The notes under the pieces: model-generated
What the model was told of the DNA's origin: nothing
The model's database searches: none
The model's input: only the letters and a program-made list of their open reading frames with translations
Program-made: the position numbers and the translations under genes
Source of the DNA: Catenisphaera adipataccumulans
GTDB lineage: Bacteria > Bacillota_I > Bacilli_A > Erysipelotrichales > Erysipelotrichaceae
Assembly (NCBI RefSeq): GCF_014202755.1
Contig: NZ_JACHHK010000003.1
Coordinates: 62,001 to 126,000 of the forward strand
DNA length: 64,000 nt
Direction of reading: 5' to 3'
Part shown: piece after piece, positions 7,954 through 16,339 of the stretch
How the letters are laid out: each line of letters opens with the position of its first letter
Numbering within the stretch: position 1 is the first letter of the stretch

Positions 7954-8480
7954 CAGTTTACGTTCACCTGCACTGTCCGGGTGGTTGAATTGCCAAAACG
8001 ATCGGAGATCTTTAACTGCACTTCTTCCGATGTGGATGCGGTCTCAATGGCAGGATCTGACGTATACTCCACGCCGGACAGATCGCTGGCATGGAAATAG
8101 GAATCCCAGTCGATCGTTTCTCCAGCCGTTACGGTGATAGAGTCCGGTGACTTGGAAACAGTCGGAGCTTTTGTATCTTTGATCTTGATATGGAACGTGA
8201 CGGTCTGCGATCCGCTGACAATTTCAAAACGATACATGCCACATACTAGATAATTCATATTTGCGGTCACAAAGCGGTTCCGCTTTTTGCGGATACCGGT
8301 TGAAAGCGCGCGCACTTCCATTCGGCTGTTCGCATTTTTGACATACAGCGACGGATTGGCATAAACGTCCTGCCCTAGTTCAATGGTAAATGTTTGTTTC
8401 TTTAACTCAGGTGTTGCGGAACAGGCACATAATGACAGTGCACAGACGAAACACAAGCCTATTTGAATCAATTTACGCAT
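7953..8480 (-). CDS. lipoprotein with Ig-like C-terminal domain
   Basis: 175 residues. The N-terminus is a lipoprotein signal ending in a lipobox (LCAC), so Cys 19 or so should be lipidated and the protein held on the outer face. Residues about 90-175 form a bacterial Ig-like/DUF5011-type β-sandwich ('DTKAPTVSKSPDSITVTAGE', 'DRFGNSTTRTVQV'). The first half is unassigned. It sits between whiA and the EetA-like gene, overlapping whiA by 8 nt and sharing one base with the next gene, so it belongs to the same transcript. Function unknown. Confidence 0.8.
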   Translation of the reverse strand: MRKLIQIGLCFVCALSLCACSATPELKKQTFTIELGQDVYANPSLYVKNANSRMEVRALSTGIRKKRNRFVTANMNYLVCGMYRFEIVSGSQTVTFHIKIKDTKAPTVSKSPDSITVTAGETIDWDSYFHASDLSGVEYTSDPAIETASTSEEVQLKISDRFGNSTTRTVQVNVN

Positions 8481-9420
8481 TCTCTTCCTCCATAAACGGT
8501 TCTGCCAATTCTTTGATCTTATGCAGACGATGTTTCATCCCCGACTTTGTGATGATATCGCCGTATTCTTTATAACACTCTTCGCACAGCTCATTCAAGC
8601 TGGCTTCCGGGAATTTCTTCCGCATATCGATCACATGCTGGAGTTTCTCGGATATTTTTACTTTCTGGATGTTTTCTTCCAGGACTTGAATATATTTTAA
8701 TTGTTTCTGCGCCGCCTTCATCGACTTCATTTCATTGGCCAGCTCACAGTTATCCAGTCGGGTGATCTGGTTATAGAAATCCCGCTGGATCCGTGAATCC
8801 TCAAATTGGAACAGCGCCTGACTGGCGTTGCATAAACGTAGGAAATCCGCAATTTTATCACCGGCTTTGATATAGACCACATAATTATTTTTACGTTTGA
8901 TGATCTTGGCCGGCAGATAAAACCGAACCATCAGTTTCTGGATACTTTTAGCCAAATCTTCATACGGCACGGTCATTTCCATATGGTAATTGGTCGTTTT
9001 GGGATCATTAATGCTGCCGCCGGCCAAAAAACATCCTTGTAAATAAGCACGGGCCCGTTTTTCTGAACGGATCATGGCAGACGACGGTTTATAATGCAGC
9101 CCGGTATCGGTCAGAATATCAAGATCTTCCAGGATCATCGCCGCTTTTGTGTACACGCGAATTTGGTATACGTTGTTTTTGCGCAGCTGCATCTTTTTGA
9201 TCACAGAAATTTGCGGTTCTACCTCATACAATGTTTTCATGAGCTGAAAAATATGTTTTGCGATGGCCGCGTTCTCCGTACCAATCGTCAGGGACATTCC
9301 CTGGTTATTCATAAGCAGAGAAGCACGCATCTGCAGCAGCGCGCACAACTGCGCACGCCCCTGCGCCCGGTCAACCGATTCCTGGCAGATCTGCCGTTTC
9401 ACATCACTCGTGAAGGACAC
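8473..9420 (-). CDS. whiA: DNA-binding protein WhiA
   Basis: 315 residues, the normal length. WhiA joins an N-terminal LAGLIDADG-homing-endonuclease-like fold (here 'RAYLQGCFLAGGSINDP') to a C-terminal helix-turn-helix ('PEASLNELCEECYKEYGD...KSGMKHRLHKI'). In Bacillota it affects cell division and chromosome segregation rather than sporulation septation. Position directly after yvcK and rapZ is the conserved order. Overlaps yvcK by 17 nt. Confidence 0.95.
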   Translation of the reverse strand: MSFTSDVKRQICQESVDRAQGRAQLCALLQMRASLLMNNQGMSLTIGTENAAIAKHIFQLMKTLYEVEPQISVIKKMQLRKNNVYQIRVYTKAAMILEDLDILTDTGLHYKPSSAMIRSEKRARAYLQGCFLAGGSINDPKTTNYHMEMTVPYEDLAKSIQKLMVRFYLPAKIIKRKNNYVVYIKAGDKIADFLRLCNASQALFQFEDSRIQRDFYNQITRLDNCELANEMKSMKAAQKQLKYIQVLEENIQKVKISEKLQHVIDMRKKFPEASLNELCEECYKEYGDIITKSGMKHRLHKIKELAEPFMEEENA

Positions 9421-10384
9421 GCAGATCCTCCTTATCGTTCATCTTATCCAGGATTTCCTGGACCGCTTCTTTAACTGCCATCGAATTATGTCGGATCCGT
9501 CCCTGTGCATCAAACTCAACCAGCGTCCGTTTCATGATGCCGTAATCATGATCCTTTTCCCCGACCCGCACCAAGTAAGATCCTTCTTTTTCATATTTTT
9601 CCAAGATCGAATTCGGAATATACGAATCGTTAACGACGACCAGATCGACCGGCTTTTCAAATGAATGCTTTGCAATGGCCCGGATGTGATCTTCCATTGA
9701 ATAGTTGTCGGTCTCGCCCGGCTGGGTCATCGCATTGCAGAAGTAGATCTTCGGACACGGATTGGCAGCGATCTCTTCGCTGATTTCCGGTATGATCAAA
9801 TTTGGCATGATGGATGTGTAAAGTGAACCAATGCCATAAATGATCAGATCAGCTTCCCGGATCGCGATCAATGCCTGGCGGTACGGTGTGACCCGGCTTT
9901 GATAGAAGACATGATTGATATTGTTGTTGGCCTTCGGGATGTTCTTTTCTCCGCGCACCAATGTACCGTCTTCCATCATCGCATACAATGTAACAATGTC
10001 CAGTGTACTGGGCAGGATGTTTCCTTTGACTTTCAGGACCTTGCTGATCGCTTCGATGGCGCCGATGAACGACCCGGTCGTTTCCATCAAGGCGAGAAAG
10101 ATCAAATTGCCTAAATTATGCCCGCCGACATCTTTATCGCCGGTAAAGCGGTAATTCATCAAATCGGCCATCAGGTGTTCGCTGTCTTCATCCGCCATCG
10201 CCACCAGGACATTGCGGATATCGCCGACGGCCGGTACATTATAAATATCCCGGATCCGTCCGGTGCTGCCGCCGTCATCAGCCACTGTTACCACCGCCGT
10301 GATATTGACATTTTCCAGTTTCTTCATTCCCCTTAACATGCTGGACAGCCCGGTGCCGCCCCCGATCACTACAATATTTTTCAT
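9404..10384 (-). CDS. yvcK: YvcK/CofD-like gluconeogenesis and envelope factor
   Basis: 326 residues of the CofD-like fold. The N-terminal motif IGGGTGLSSMLRG and VADDGGSTGR define the YvcK branch, which binds UDP-sugars and supports envelope homeostasis and growth on gluconeogenic carbon; it is not the F420 enzyme CofD. The ATG overlaps the rapZ stop by 4 nt (ATGA), implying coupled translation. Confidence 0.93.
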   Translation of the reverse strand: MKNIVVIGGGTGLSSMLRGMKKLENVNITAVVTVADDGGSTGRIRDIYNVPAVGDIRNVLVAMADEDSEHLMADLMNYRFTGDKDVGGHNLGNLIFLALMETTGSFIGAIEAISKVLKVKGNILPSTLDIVTLYAMMEDGTLVRGEKNIPKANNNINHVFYQSRVTPYRQALIAIREADLIIYGIGSLYTSIMPNLIIPEISEEIAANPCPKIYFCNAMTQPGETDNYSMEDHIRAIAKHSFEKPVDLVVVNDSYIPNSILEKYEKEGSYLVRVGEKDHDYGIMKRTLVEFDAQGRIRHNSMAVKEAVQEILDKMNDKEDLRVLHE

Positions 10385-11238
10385 ACTTCTTCCACCCCTA
10401 TGTCACGATGCGATTTAAAGCATCGATATTGTTCGTGATATGTTTCATACAGCCAATTGCAGATGGATACCGAACGATGCTGGCCGCCGGTGCAGCCAAT
10501 GGATACGATCATATGTGCCTTATCCTGCCGGTCATAACTCTCAAAGACAAAGTCCATATACGATTTCAGACGCGTCAGATAATTCTGCGTTTCTTTGGCG
10601 TTGATCACATAATCGTACACTTCCTGATGATTGCCAGTTTTATCCCGCAGATCCGGCTCATAGAACGGATTGGGCAGAAAGCGGACATCAATGACCATAT
10701 CGGAATCCAACGGAACACCGTGTTTAAATCCGAACGACTGGAATGTTACGGTAAATTCACGCTTTTCATGCCGGCTGAAACGATGTCGGATGCGTTTGGC
10801 CAATTCGGAGGTACTCAGTTTTGTCGTATCGATATGGATCATGTTCTGGACATTTTCCAGGTACTTGTGATAGTAATCCCGTTCCATTTCGATGGCATCC
10901 TCCAGCGTTGTCGCGTGGTTGGCAGCGATCATCGGGTGCAGACGCCGTGTAAAACGGTAACGCAGCAATAATTCTTCATCGCTGGCATCCAGAAAAATAA
11001 TGTCGATGTGCTGTGAAATATTATCAAAGAAATTGACAAAATTCATATAATCCATCGCACTGACCGACAGTGCAATGTCGCGATATTGATTTTCCTGGCT
11101 GAACCAGCGTTCCAGTTCCGGAAGCAGATCTTTTGGGAAATTATCAATGCAGTAGTAGCCAAGATCTTCCAGCGCATTCATCGCACTGGTTTTTCCGGCA
11201 CCGCTCATGCCCGTCAATAGAACTATGTTTTCGATCAT
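10381..11238 (-). CDS. rapZ: RNase adapter RapZ (YvcJ), nucleotide-binding
   Basis: 285 residues. N-terminal P-loop kinase-like domain (Walker A GMSGAGKT) and the conserved C-terminal RapZ domain ending in a GCTGGQHRSV motif. In enteric bacteria RapZ targets GlmZ RNA; in Bacillota the homologue YvcJ hydrolyses nucleotides and its RNA role is less clear. I choose ATG at 11238 (GGAGGAT upstream, family N-terminus 'MIENIVLLTGMSG'); the longer frame to 11295 runs into the promoter. First gene of an operon of eight genes. Confidence 0.92.
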   Translation of the reverse strand: MIENIVLLTGMSGAGKTSAMNALEDLGYYCIDNFPKDLLPELERWFSQENQYRDIALSVSAMDYMNFVNFFDNISQHIDIIFLDASDEELLLRYRFTRRLHPMIAANHATTLEDAIEMERDYYHKYLENVQNMIHIDTTKLSTSELAKRIRHRFSRHEKREFTVTFQSFGFKHGVPLDSDMVIDVRFLPNPFYEPDLRDKTGNHQEVYDYVINAKETQNYLTRLKSYMDFVFESYDRQDKAHMIVSIGCTGGQHRSVSICNWLYETYHEQYRCFKSHRDIGVEEV

Positions 11239-11260
11239 ACAGTATCCTCCGATTATTGAT

Positions 11261-11269
11261 ATTTTAACA
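11261..11269 (-). promoter_or_regulatory. extended -10 promoter of the rapZ operon
   Basis: Minus-strand TGT-TAAAAT (11261-11269), about 22 nt before the rapZ start. No good -35 is visible, as usual with extended -10 elements. Confidence 0.4.
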
Positions 11270-11280
11270 CAATTTATATG

Positions 11281-11315
11281 AATCAAAAGCACCATCCGCA
11301 GAATCGGACAGTGCT
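11281..11315 (-). terminator. terminator of the COG1306-type hydrolase gene
   Basis: Minus-strand hairpin with arms AGCAC/GTGCT and inner TCCG/CGGA (11288-11315), then a short TTTTGATT run. A weak T run makes it moderate in strength. Confidence 0.6.
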
Positions 11316-11322
11316 TCCGGTT

Positions 11323-13002
11323 TTATTCGATTTTACTGCTGATAAAGCCTTTCTGGATCTTCCGAAGCTGATACGGATTGCCGTTTCCGTACCACACCAG
11401 ATACCCCTCATAGCCGGCGCGGTTGATTCCCCTGATCTGCGCCTTGATCTCACTGGTCGAATAATCATACCCACGGATCCAGTTGCGGACCACCGCATCG
11501 GATTCAATCGTATTCATCTGCTGCTTTACCCGTTTATTGAATTTATACAGCGTTTTTTCCGGATGAGAGACTGGATCATCGATATCCATCGCACCGGATG
11601 CAAACAAGTCCGTATACGCCATCGGACAGACTACATCGACCGCATTGGCAATAGCCGGGAAGAACTGACCGATATCCTGATCATCCTGCGCCACCACCGG
11701 CCAGGCCCAGATATCCGCTGCAACATAGACTTTATAGGATTCCAGCTCATGGTGCGCATAAGTAAGAAAGCCCTGGATCGCTGCGACCTTGCTTTCGTTG
11801 TATTTATTCTGCATATCCAGCTCGTCCTGGATCGTTGCTGTTCCATCCGGGAAACGACAGTAATCAAATTGAATTTCATTGAAATTGCATTTGGCTGCTT
11901 CTTTGGCAATGTCGACATTGTACATCCACGCCTTCCGTGAATAAGCGCTTGGCCAGTATTCATCGTTGACTTTGATCAAATCGCCGTCTTTGTCTGTGAT
12001 GGCTTCTGATTTATTCTGCTTGGCAAAAATAGAATCTTTGAACGTGACGATGCGGGCGATCATATAGTAGCCGTCATCCTGGAACTCTTTCATCAATTCT
12101 TTCATTTCTTTTTTCGTTACCACGGTTTCTGTCTGCGCTTTATCCGGATCTTTCAAGTAGTCGTCGACGACATCACTTTCGTAATAGACCGGACCGCCGT
12201 CGCCTTTGATTTCGACCGTGATCGAGTTGATGCTGGTTTTGTCATTCAACGACAGAAAATAATCTTTATGTTTGACTAAATTCTGCAGTGTCGTGTGCAC
12301 TGAATTGACGTCCTCTTTGATTGGATTGCTTTTGTATTCTTTGAGCTTACGTGGTTTATAATCCACCTGTTTAATGTATGCTTTTTTCGAATAGCCGTCA
12401 CCGTACTCCTGATCCCAGTAATCGGAATATTCTACGTTGGCCGCATAATTCTTCATTGCCGCGCTCTTTGACGTCTCCACTTCTTCGCCGTTGAGCCAAT
12501 ATTGTTTACCGCCTTTTTCTACGCGGTACCAGGATATGGCGCCTGTCCGGCGGTCCAGATCTTCGGTCTTGACTTCCGTCACTTTGACCTTTTCACCTTT
12601 CTTCACAACTTTGGCAGAAAGCTTACCGGATTTGGTCGTCTGTAAATTGATCAGACGGCGCGGATAAACATACGATACTTGTACACAATCTTCCAAGGAA
12701 GAGGCTAAATGATCATTATCCACATTGAATTCCATATCCTTGTATTTGACCAGTGATTCGCTTTCACCTTGCTGGCGGAGTTCCACCCTTGTACCGCGCG
12801 TCAGCGTCAGCACTTTGACTTTTGCCTCATCACCGGCAGAATAAGGGATCTTTACTGTTAATGTTTCCGTTGATGATTTGATGTAACGATACGGGTGCAC
12901 GGCACGCCGGATCAACGGAACGGAAATCACCAGCACGACAGCCAGAAGCAGGATGATTTGCCTTCTGGTGAATTGCTTTGCCTTTTTACGTTTACTGCTC
13001 AT
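11323..13002 (-). CDS. COG1306/DUF4015 putative glycoside hydrolase with SH3 domains, membrane anchored
   Basis: 559 residues. A signal anchor (about 14-32) is followed by two bacterial SH3-like repeats (about 45-100 and 110-160, the second with 'ISWYRVEKGGKQYWLNG'). A TIM-barrel-like C-terminal domain follows (about 200-550). The barrel has the DUF4015 landmarks IQFDYCRFP, VAADIWAW, DVVCPMAY and 'GYEGYLVWYGNGNPY'. Family members are predicted glycoside hydrolases acting on extracellular or wall polysaccharide; the substrate is unknown. The promoter abuts the ATG and no SD is visible. It is divergent from an unknown membrane-protein gene. Confidence 0.82.
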   Translation of the reverse strand: MSSKRKKAKQFTRRQIILLLAVVLVISVPLIRRAVHPYRYIKSSTETLTVKIPYSAGDEAKVKVLTLTRGTRVELRQQGESESLVKYKDMEFNVDNDHLASSLEDCVQVSYVYPRRLINLQTTKSGKLSAKVVKKGEKVKVTEVKTEDLDRRTGAISWYRVEKGGKQYWLNGEEVETSKSAAMKNYAANVEYSDYWDQEYGDGYSKKAYIKQVDYKPRKLKEYKSNPIKEDVNSVHTTLQNLVKHKDYFLSLNDKTSINSITVEIKGDGGPVYYESDVVDDYLKDPDKAQTETVVTKKEMKELMKEFQDDGYYMIARIVTFKDSIFAKQNKSEAITDKDGDLIKVNDEYWPSAYSRKAWMYNVDIAKEAAKCNFNEIQFDYCRFPDGTATIQDELDMQNKYNESKVAAIQGFLTYAHHELESYKVYVAADIWAWPVVAQDDQDIGQFFPAIANAVDVVCPMAYTDLFASGAMDIDDPVSHPEKTLYKFNKRVKQQMNTIESDAVVRNWIRGYDYSTSEIKAQIRGINRAGYEGYLVWYGNGNPYQLRKIQKGFISSKIE

Positions 13003-13009
13003 ATTTTAA

Positions 13010-13039
13010 ATTTTACCATTAAGTACAAATTACTGTCAA
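13010..13039 (-). promoter_or_regulatory. promoter at the start codon of the COG1306-type hydrolase
   Basis: Minus-strand TTGACA (13034-13039), 18-bp spacer, TGG-TAAAAT (-10 at 13010-13015). The -10 ends 7 nt before the ATG at 13002; no SD follows, so a leaderless mRNA is expected. Confidence 0.6.
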
Positions 13040-13065
13040 TTTACGCCCTAAAACACGAAACATGC

Positions 13066-13071
13066 TATAAT
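13066..13071 (+). promoter_or_regulatory. extended -10 promoter at the start codon of the unknown membrane protein
   Basis: TGC-TATAAT (hexamer 13066-13071). Only 6 nt (ATTCGC) lie between it and the ATG at 13078, so transcription should start on the A of the start codon. No clear -35. Confidence 0.55.
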
Positions 13072-13077
13072 ATTCGC

Positions 13078-14217
13078 ATGAAAAATAAACAGTCTCAAGA
13101 TTATATTATCTATAAAAAATCCAAGCGCCGGGTCACTTTGCGCCTGATCGCAACATATATATTTCTATGTGCTTATTTTGTCGGCGTCTACTATTTGATG
13201 CATCTCGATTTTTTTACCGTCGAACAAAGTACCTTTGACATCATCTTGATCGGTGGTATGATCGCACAGCTTTGTATTTTCTCGATCTTATTCATGATGC
13301 TTTCAACAGGCAAGAAAGCATACCGGATCTTATACTGGATCACGTTCATCATGGAACTGATCCTGTTCTATTATCCGATCTCAGAACTGATCGACCATAC
13401 GGAGTCTTTGCCCGGTTATCTGCTGATCATCGTATGCATGCTCATCAAGGTCTGGGTGCTTTGGAAATTCGGGGCGTATCTGCAAAAAAATGCATCCGCA
13501 AAGGTCTTCTTTGACCACGTGATCGAAGTCACCAATGACGGCCGGTATGAAGAGCCGCTCTTTGATGAAGATCTGGAAACACCGGAACAAATCGTTCTGG
13601 AACCGGAAGAAGAAGATTTCGACCAGCCAGTCGAAACCGAAACAATCGATGATGAACCGACCCTGACCAATCAGCAGCCGGTCATCGAAAGTGCGCCGGT
13701 GCACACCGAAACGGCGGATCATACGAAACATAAACACATCACAACGGATGATATCGCCTTCATGGAACTGACTAGTGAAAAACAGTATCCGCATCTGGCG
13801 ATCCGTATGGCTTTGATCGTATATATCAGCTTGATGGTCTTTCCGATCTTAACGCAGATCTTTTCGAGCTTCTTCTACAGTAACGACAATACAACGGTCT
13901 TTGCTTCACACGATATGTTCATGGCTTGTGTCATCACTGCGATGGTCTGGACCATTCCGATCCTATATTTGTATTACAACCATCCTGCCTCCAAAAAGAT
14001 CATCATGGTCTGTTTTGGAATTGAAATTGTCCGGGTGCTGATTTATCTGCCGACTTTCATTGGTTATATGACCAATACAGAAGTGACCTACCCGCTGCGG
14101 GTATTCATCTTTTATATCCTATTGGAACTGGTCCGTTATGTACTGTTGTTTCTCGCGGCACGGCCGGTGTTCCGGCTTCCTATACCAGAAAAAACAGATG
14201 ACGAAGAGGACGATTAG
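13078..14217 (+). CDS. polytopic membrane protein of unknown function
   Basis: 379 residues. Four N-terminal membrane helices (about 20-125) and four C-terminal ones (about 235-365) flank a ~90-residue, very acidic cytoplasmic loop (with 'EPEEEDFDQPVETE'). The C-terminus is also acidic. I recognise no family. The ATG at 13078 is chosen because the longer frame from 12895 reads through the divergent promoter and the hydrolase gene. One of few plus-strand genes; it is divergent from the hydrolase and convergent with the sensor kinase, whose stop overlaps its own. Confidence 0.8.
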   Translation: MKNKQSQDYIIYKKSKRRVTLRLIATYIFLCAYFVGVYYLMHLDFFTVEQSTFDIILIGGMIAQLCIFSILFMMLSTGKKAYRILYWITFIMELILFYYPISELIDHTESLPGYLLIIVCMLIKVWVLWKFGAYLQKNASAKVFFDHVIEVTNDGRYEEPLFDEDLETPEQIVLEPEEEDFDQPVETETIDDEPTLTNQQPVIESAPVHTETADHTKHKHITTDDIAFMELTSEKQYPHLAIRMALIVYISLMVFPILTQIFSSFFYSNDNTTVFASHDMFMACVITAMVWTIPILYLYYNHPASKKIIMVCFGIEIVRVLIYLPTFIGYMTNTEVTYPLRVFIFYILLELVRYVLLFLAARPVFRLPIPEKTDDEEDD

Positions 14218-14239
14218 TCCTCCTCTGTCATCTGTTTTT
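14189..14239. terminator. bidirectional terminator inside two coding ends
   Basis: An A run, arms ACAGATGAC.../...GTCATCTGT with near-complete pairing through AGAGGAC/GTCCTCCTCT, then a T run. The hairpin spans the last ~7 codons of both convergent genes and their overlapping stop codons (tta 14214-14216, tag 14215-14217). It can terminate transcription in both directions. Confidence 0.75.
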
Positions 14240-15620
14240 CATTTTGAAACTCTTTATTGGTTGTATAAATCGGCAGCGTCACGGTGATCCGTGTGCCTTC
14301 CTGCAGCTTAGAATTCACATCGATCGTTCCCTGGTAAGTCACCGCAATATGTTTCACGATCGATAAACCGAGGCCAGTGCCCGGAATGCTTTTGCTGCGT
14401 TGTTTATCCACACGGAAGAAACGCTGGAAAATACGTGCCTGGTCTTCTTCGGAAATACCGATCCCACTATCTTCTACAGCGAAGACAAAATCACTTTTTT
14501 TATGATAGGCCTGGATCAGGACCGAACCGTTTGGCTTATTGTATTTGATGGCGTTGCTGATCAGATTGTTGAACAACATCTGCATATGTTTTCGATCCGC
14601 GTAAACATCGATGTCCTGACATAAGACCCGGAACCTCAGATTTTTCGCATTGACTGATAAGTTCTTGACCACTTGTTCCAACAACGGTTTGATGGCGACG
14701 TATTCACGTTTCACTTCCAACTGGCCAGTTTCCAGCTTGGAAATCGCCATGATATCCTGGATCAGCCGCGTCATGTGATCGCTCTCATCCAGTATACAGT
14801 CCAGACAATGATCCACTTGTGCCGGCTCCTGGATCGCGTGCGCCCGCAGCAGCTCGGCATACCCACGAACTGAAGTCAGCGGGGTCTTGAGCTCATGTGA
14901 GGCATTGGAGAAAAATTCCTGCCGCACCCGTTTCTCATTTTCCAGCTGAAGAATATACGCCTTGATCTCATCATTCATCTCCTGCAGCGTATTTTCGATC
15001 TGCTGGACTTCCGGGTAACTGCTTTCATCAAATTTCAGTTCTTCATGTCCGATCCTAGTTTCCCGTACAGTCGTTGAAATACGCTTGAGCGGTTCAACGA
15101 TGGAATGGCTCATGCGGCGGGACAGGATCCATGTGATGGCCAGCGCCGCAACGCCGGCTGCCGCTAGTGACGGGATCACCACCGCGGCAAATTGTCGGAC
15201 TCCTTGATACGGCATGCCTAAACGCAGAAAGCGCTGATTGTTTTTATCGTATACAGCCGCATAAAGATAGACCCGTTTCATCGTTGTCGAGTAGCGGATG
15301 CTGGTCCCTTTGCCAGTCGCTTTTGCCTGTTTAATCTCTTCCCGATACAGGTGATTTTCATCGATCTCACTTTTCATGTTGTCATAGATGACTTTCCCGT
15401 TCTTGCTGATCACGGTATAGCGTAAGTTCGAGTGTTTTTTTAAATAATCACCGGTATTGCTGCCGATGTCCTGATACTGGATCCACTCAATTTCATCAAA
15501 CAACTGCGTGCGCTGGATGTTGGTGAACACGCGGGCCATCGACAAATAAAGAACCAACAGTGCCGCAGCATAAGAAATCAGAAAGATCAGTAAATAGCTC
15601 TTAACGATCTTCTTTCTCAT
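14214..15620 (-). CDS. sensor histidine kinase (PhoR/ResE-like)
   Basis: 468 residues: membrane helix 1 (about 8-30), extracytoplasmic sensor (about 31-150), helix 2 (about 152-174), HAMP linker, HisKA dimerisation helix with the phosphorylated His in SHELKTPLTS (about 243), and a HATPase_c domain with N box (NNLISNAIKYNKP), G1 (VEDSGIGI) and G2 (GTGLGLSIVKH). It autophosphorylates and passes phosphate to the response regulator encoded upstream, which it overlaps by 20 nt. The stimulus is unknown. Confidence 0.93.
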   Translation of the reverse strand: MRKKIVKSYLLIFLISYAAALLVLYLSMARVFTNIQRTQLFDEIEWIQYQDIGSNTGDYLKKHSNLRYTVISKNGKVIYDNMKSEIDENHLYREEIKQAKATGKGTSIRYSTTMKRVYLYAAVYDKNNQRFLRLGMPYQGVRQFAAVVIPSLAAAGVAALAITWILSRRMSHSIVEPLKRISTTVRETRIGHEELKFDESSYPEVQQIENTLQEMNDEIKAYILQLENEKRVRQEFFSNASHELKTPLTSVRGYAELLRAHAIQEPAQVDHCLDCILDESDHMTRLIQDIMAISKLETGQLEVKREYVAIKPLLEQVVKNLSVNAKNLRFRVLCQDIDVYADRKHMQMLFNNLISNAIKYNKPNGSVLIQAYHKKSDFVFAVEDSGIGISEEDQARIFQRFFRVDKQRSKSIPGTGLGLSIVKHIAVTYQGTIDVNSKLQEGTRITVTLPIYTTNKEFQNEKQMTEED

Positions 15621-16290
15621 GAATGTCTCCGGCTATAAATTGATAACCAATCTGACGCACGGTCTGGATGCGTTCTTTCCCGATTTTTTTACGAAGCGCA
15701 TTGACATGAACATCCAAGGTCCGGGTCTCACCAATATAATCGTAGCCCCAAATATGATTCAGCAGCTCTTCACGTGATAAAGCACGATACGGATTTTGGA
15801 TGAAATACTTCAGTAATTCAAATTCTTTGAATGTTAAATCAATGTTTTCACCATCGATCGTTACGGTTCTGCGTTCGACATCCATCTTTAGATTGTCGAC
15901 CGTATAAACTGTTTCATCGGACTGTGTCCGCTGGAGCAGGCGGCGGATGCGCGCGGCCAGTTCCAGCACACTGAATGGTTTGGTCATATAATCATCCGCA
16001 CCGGTATCCAGCGCAAAGATCTTATCCAATTCTTTATCCTTGGCACTGAGAATAATGACCGGCATTTTCGCCAGACGTGACTGACTGCGAATATATTTTA
16101 AAATTTCCAATCCGTCCATCCCGGGAAGCATAATATCTAAAACAGCCAGATCCACTTCATTTTGTTCCAGATAATGATGCGCATCTTCGCCATTATCGAA
16201 GTCGACCAGCTCATAGTTATAGCTCTGCAGTGTTAATTTTAATAGCTGCCTGATATTGTCATCGTCCTCCACAATGATGATTTTATTCAT
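15601..16290 (-). CDS. OmpR/PhoB-family response regulator
   Basis: 229 residues: receiver domain (1-120) with acidic pocket EDDD, phosphoacceptor Asp in LAVLDIMLPG (about 53), switch Thr/Ser (IILSAKD) and Lys (MTKPF), then a winged-helix DNA-binding domain (about 130-225, ending 'TVRQIGYQF'). Cognate partner of the overlapping histidine kinase. GGGAGG lies 10 nt before the ATG. Target genes cannot be told from the sequence. Confidence 0.94.
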   Translation of the reverse strand: MNKIIIVEDDDNIRQLLKLTLQSYNYELVDFDNGEDAHHYLEQNEVDLAVLDIMLPGMDGLEILKYIRSQSRLAKMPVIILSAKDKELDKIFALDTGADDYMTKPFSVLELAARIRRLLQRTQSDETVYTVDNLKMDVERRTVTIDGENIDLTFKEFELLKYFIQNPYRALSREELLNHIWGYDYIGETRTLDVHVNALRKKIGKERIQTVRQIGYQFIAGDIHEKEDR

Positions 16291-16308
16291 ATTTTCTTCA
16301 TTCCTCCC

Positions 16309-16333
16309 GAAAAAAGGCCTCGGATGAGGCCTT
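16309..16333 (-). terminator. terminator of gpmI
   Basis: Minus-strand hairpin AAGGCCTC-ATCC-GAGGCCTT followed by TTTTTT, 7 bases after the gpmI stop. Confidence 0.85.
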
Positions 16334-16339
16334 ACAGAT

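Noticed and set aside
8473-9420. Homing endonuclease in whiA, from its LAGLIDADG-like fold
   Set aside because: This fold is a normal part of WhiA, and the gene has the full family length and conserved neighbours.
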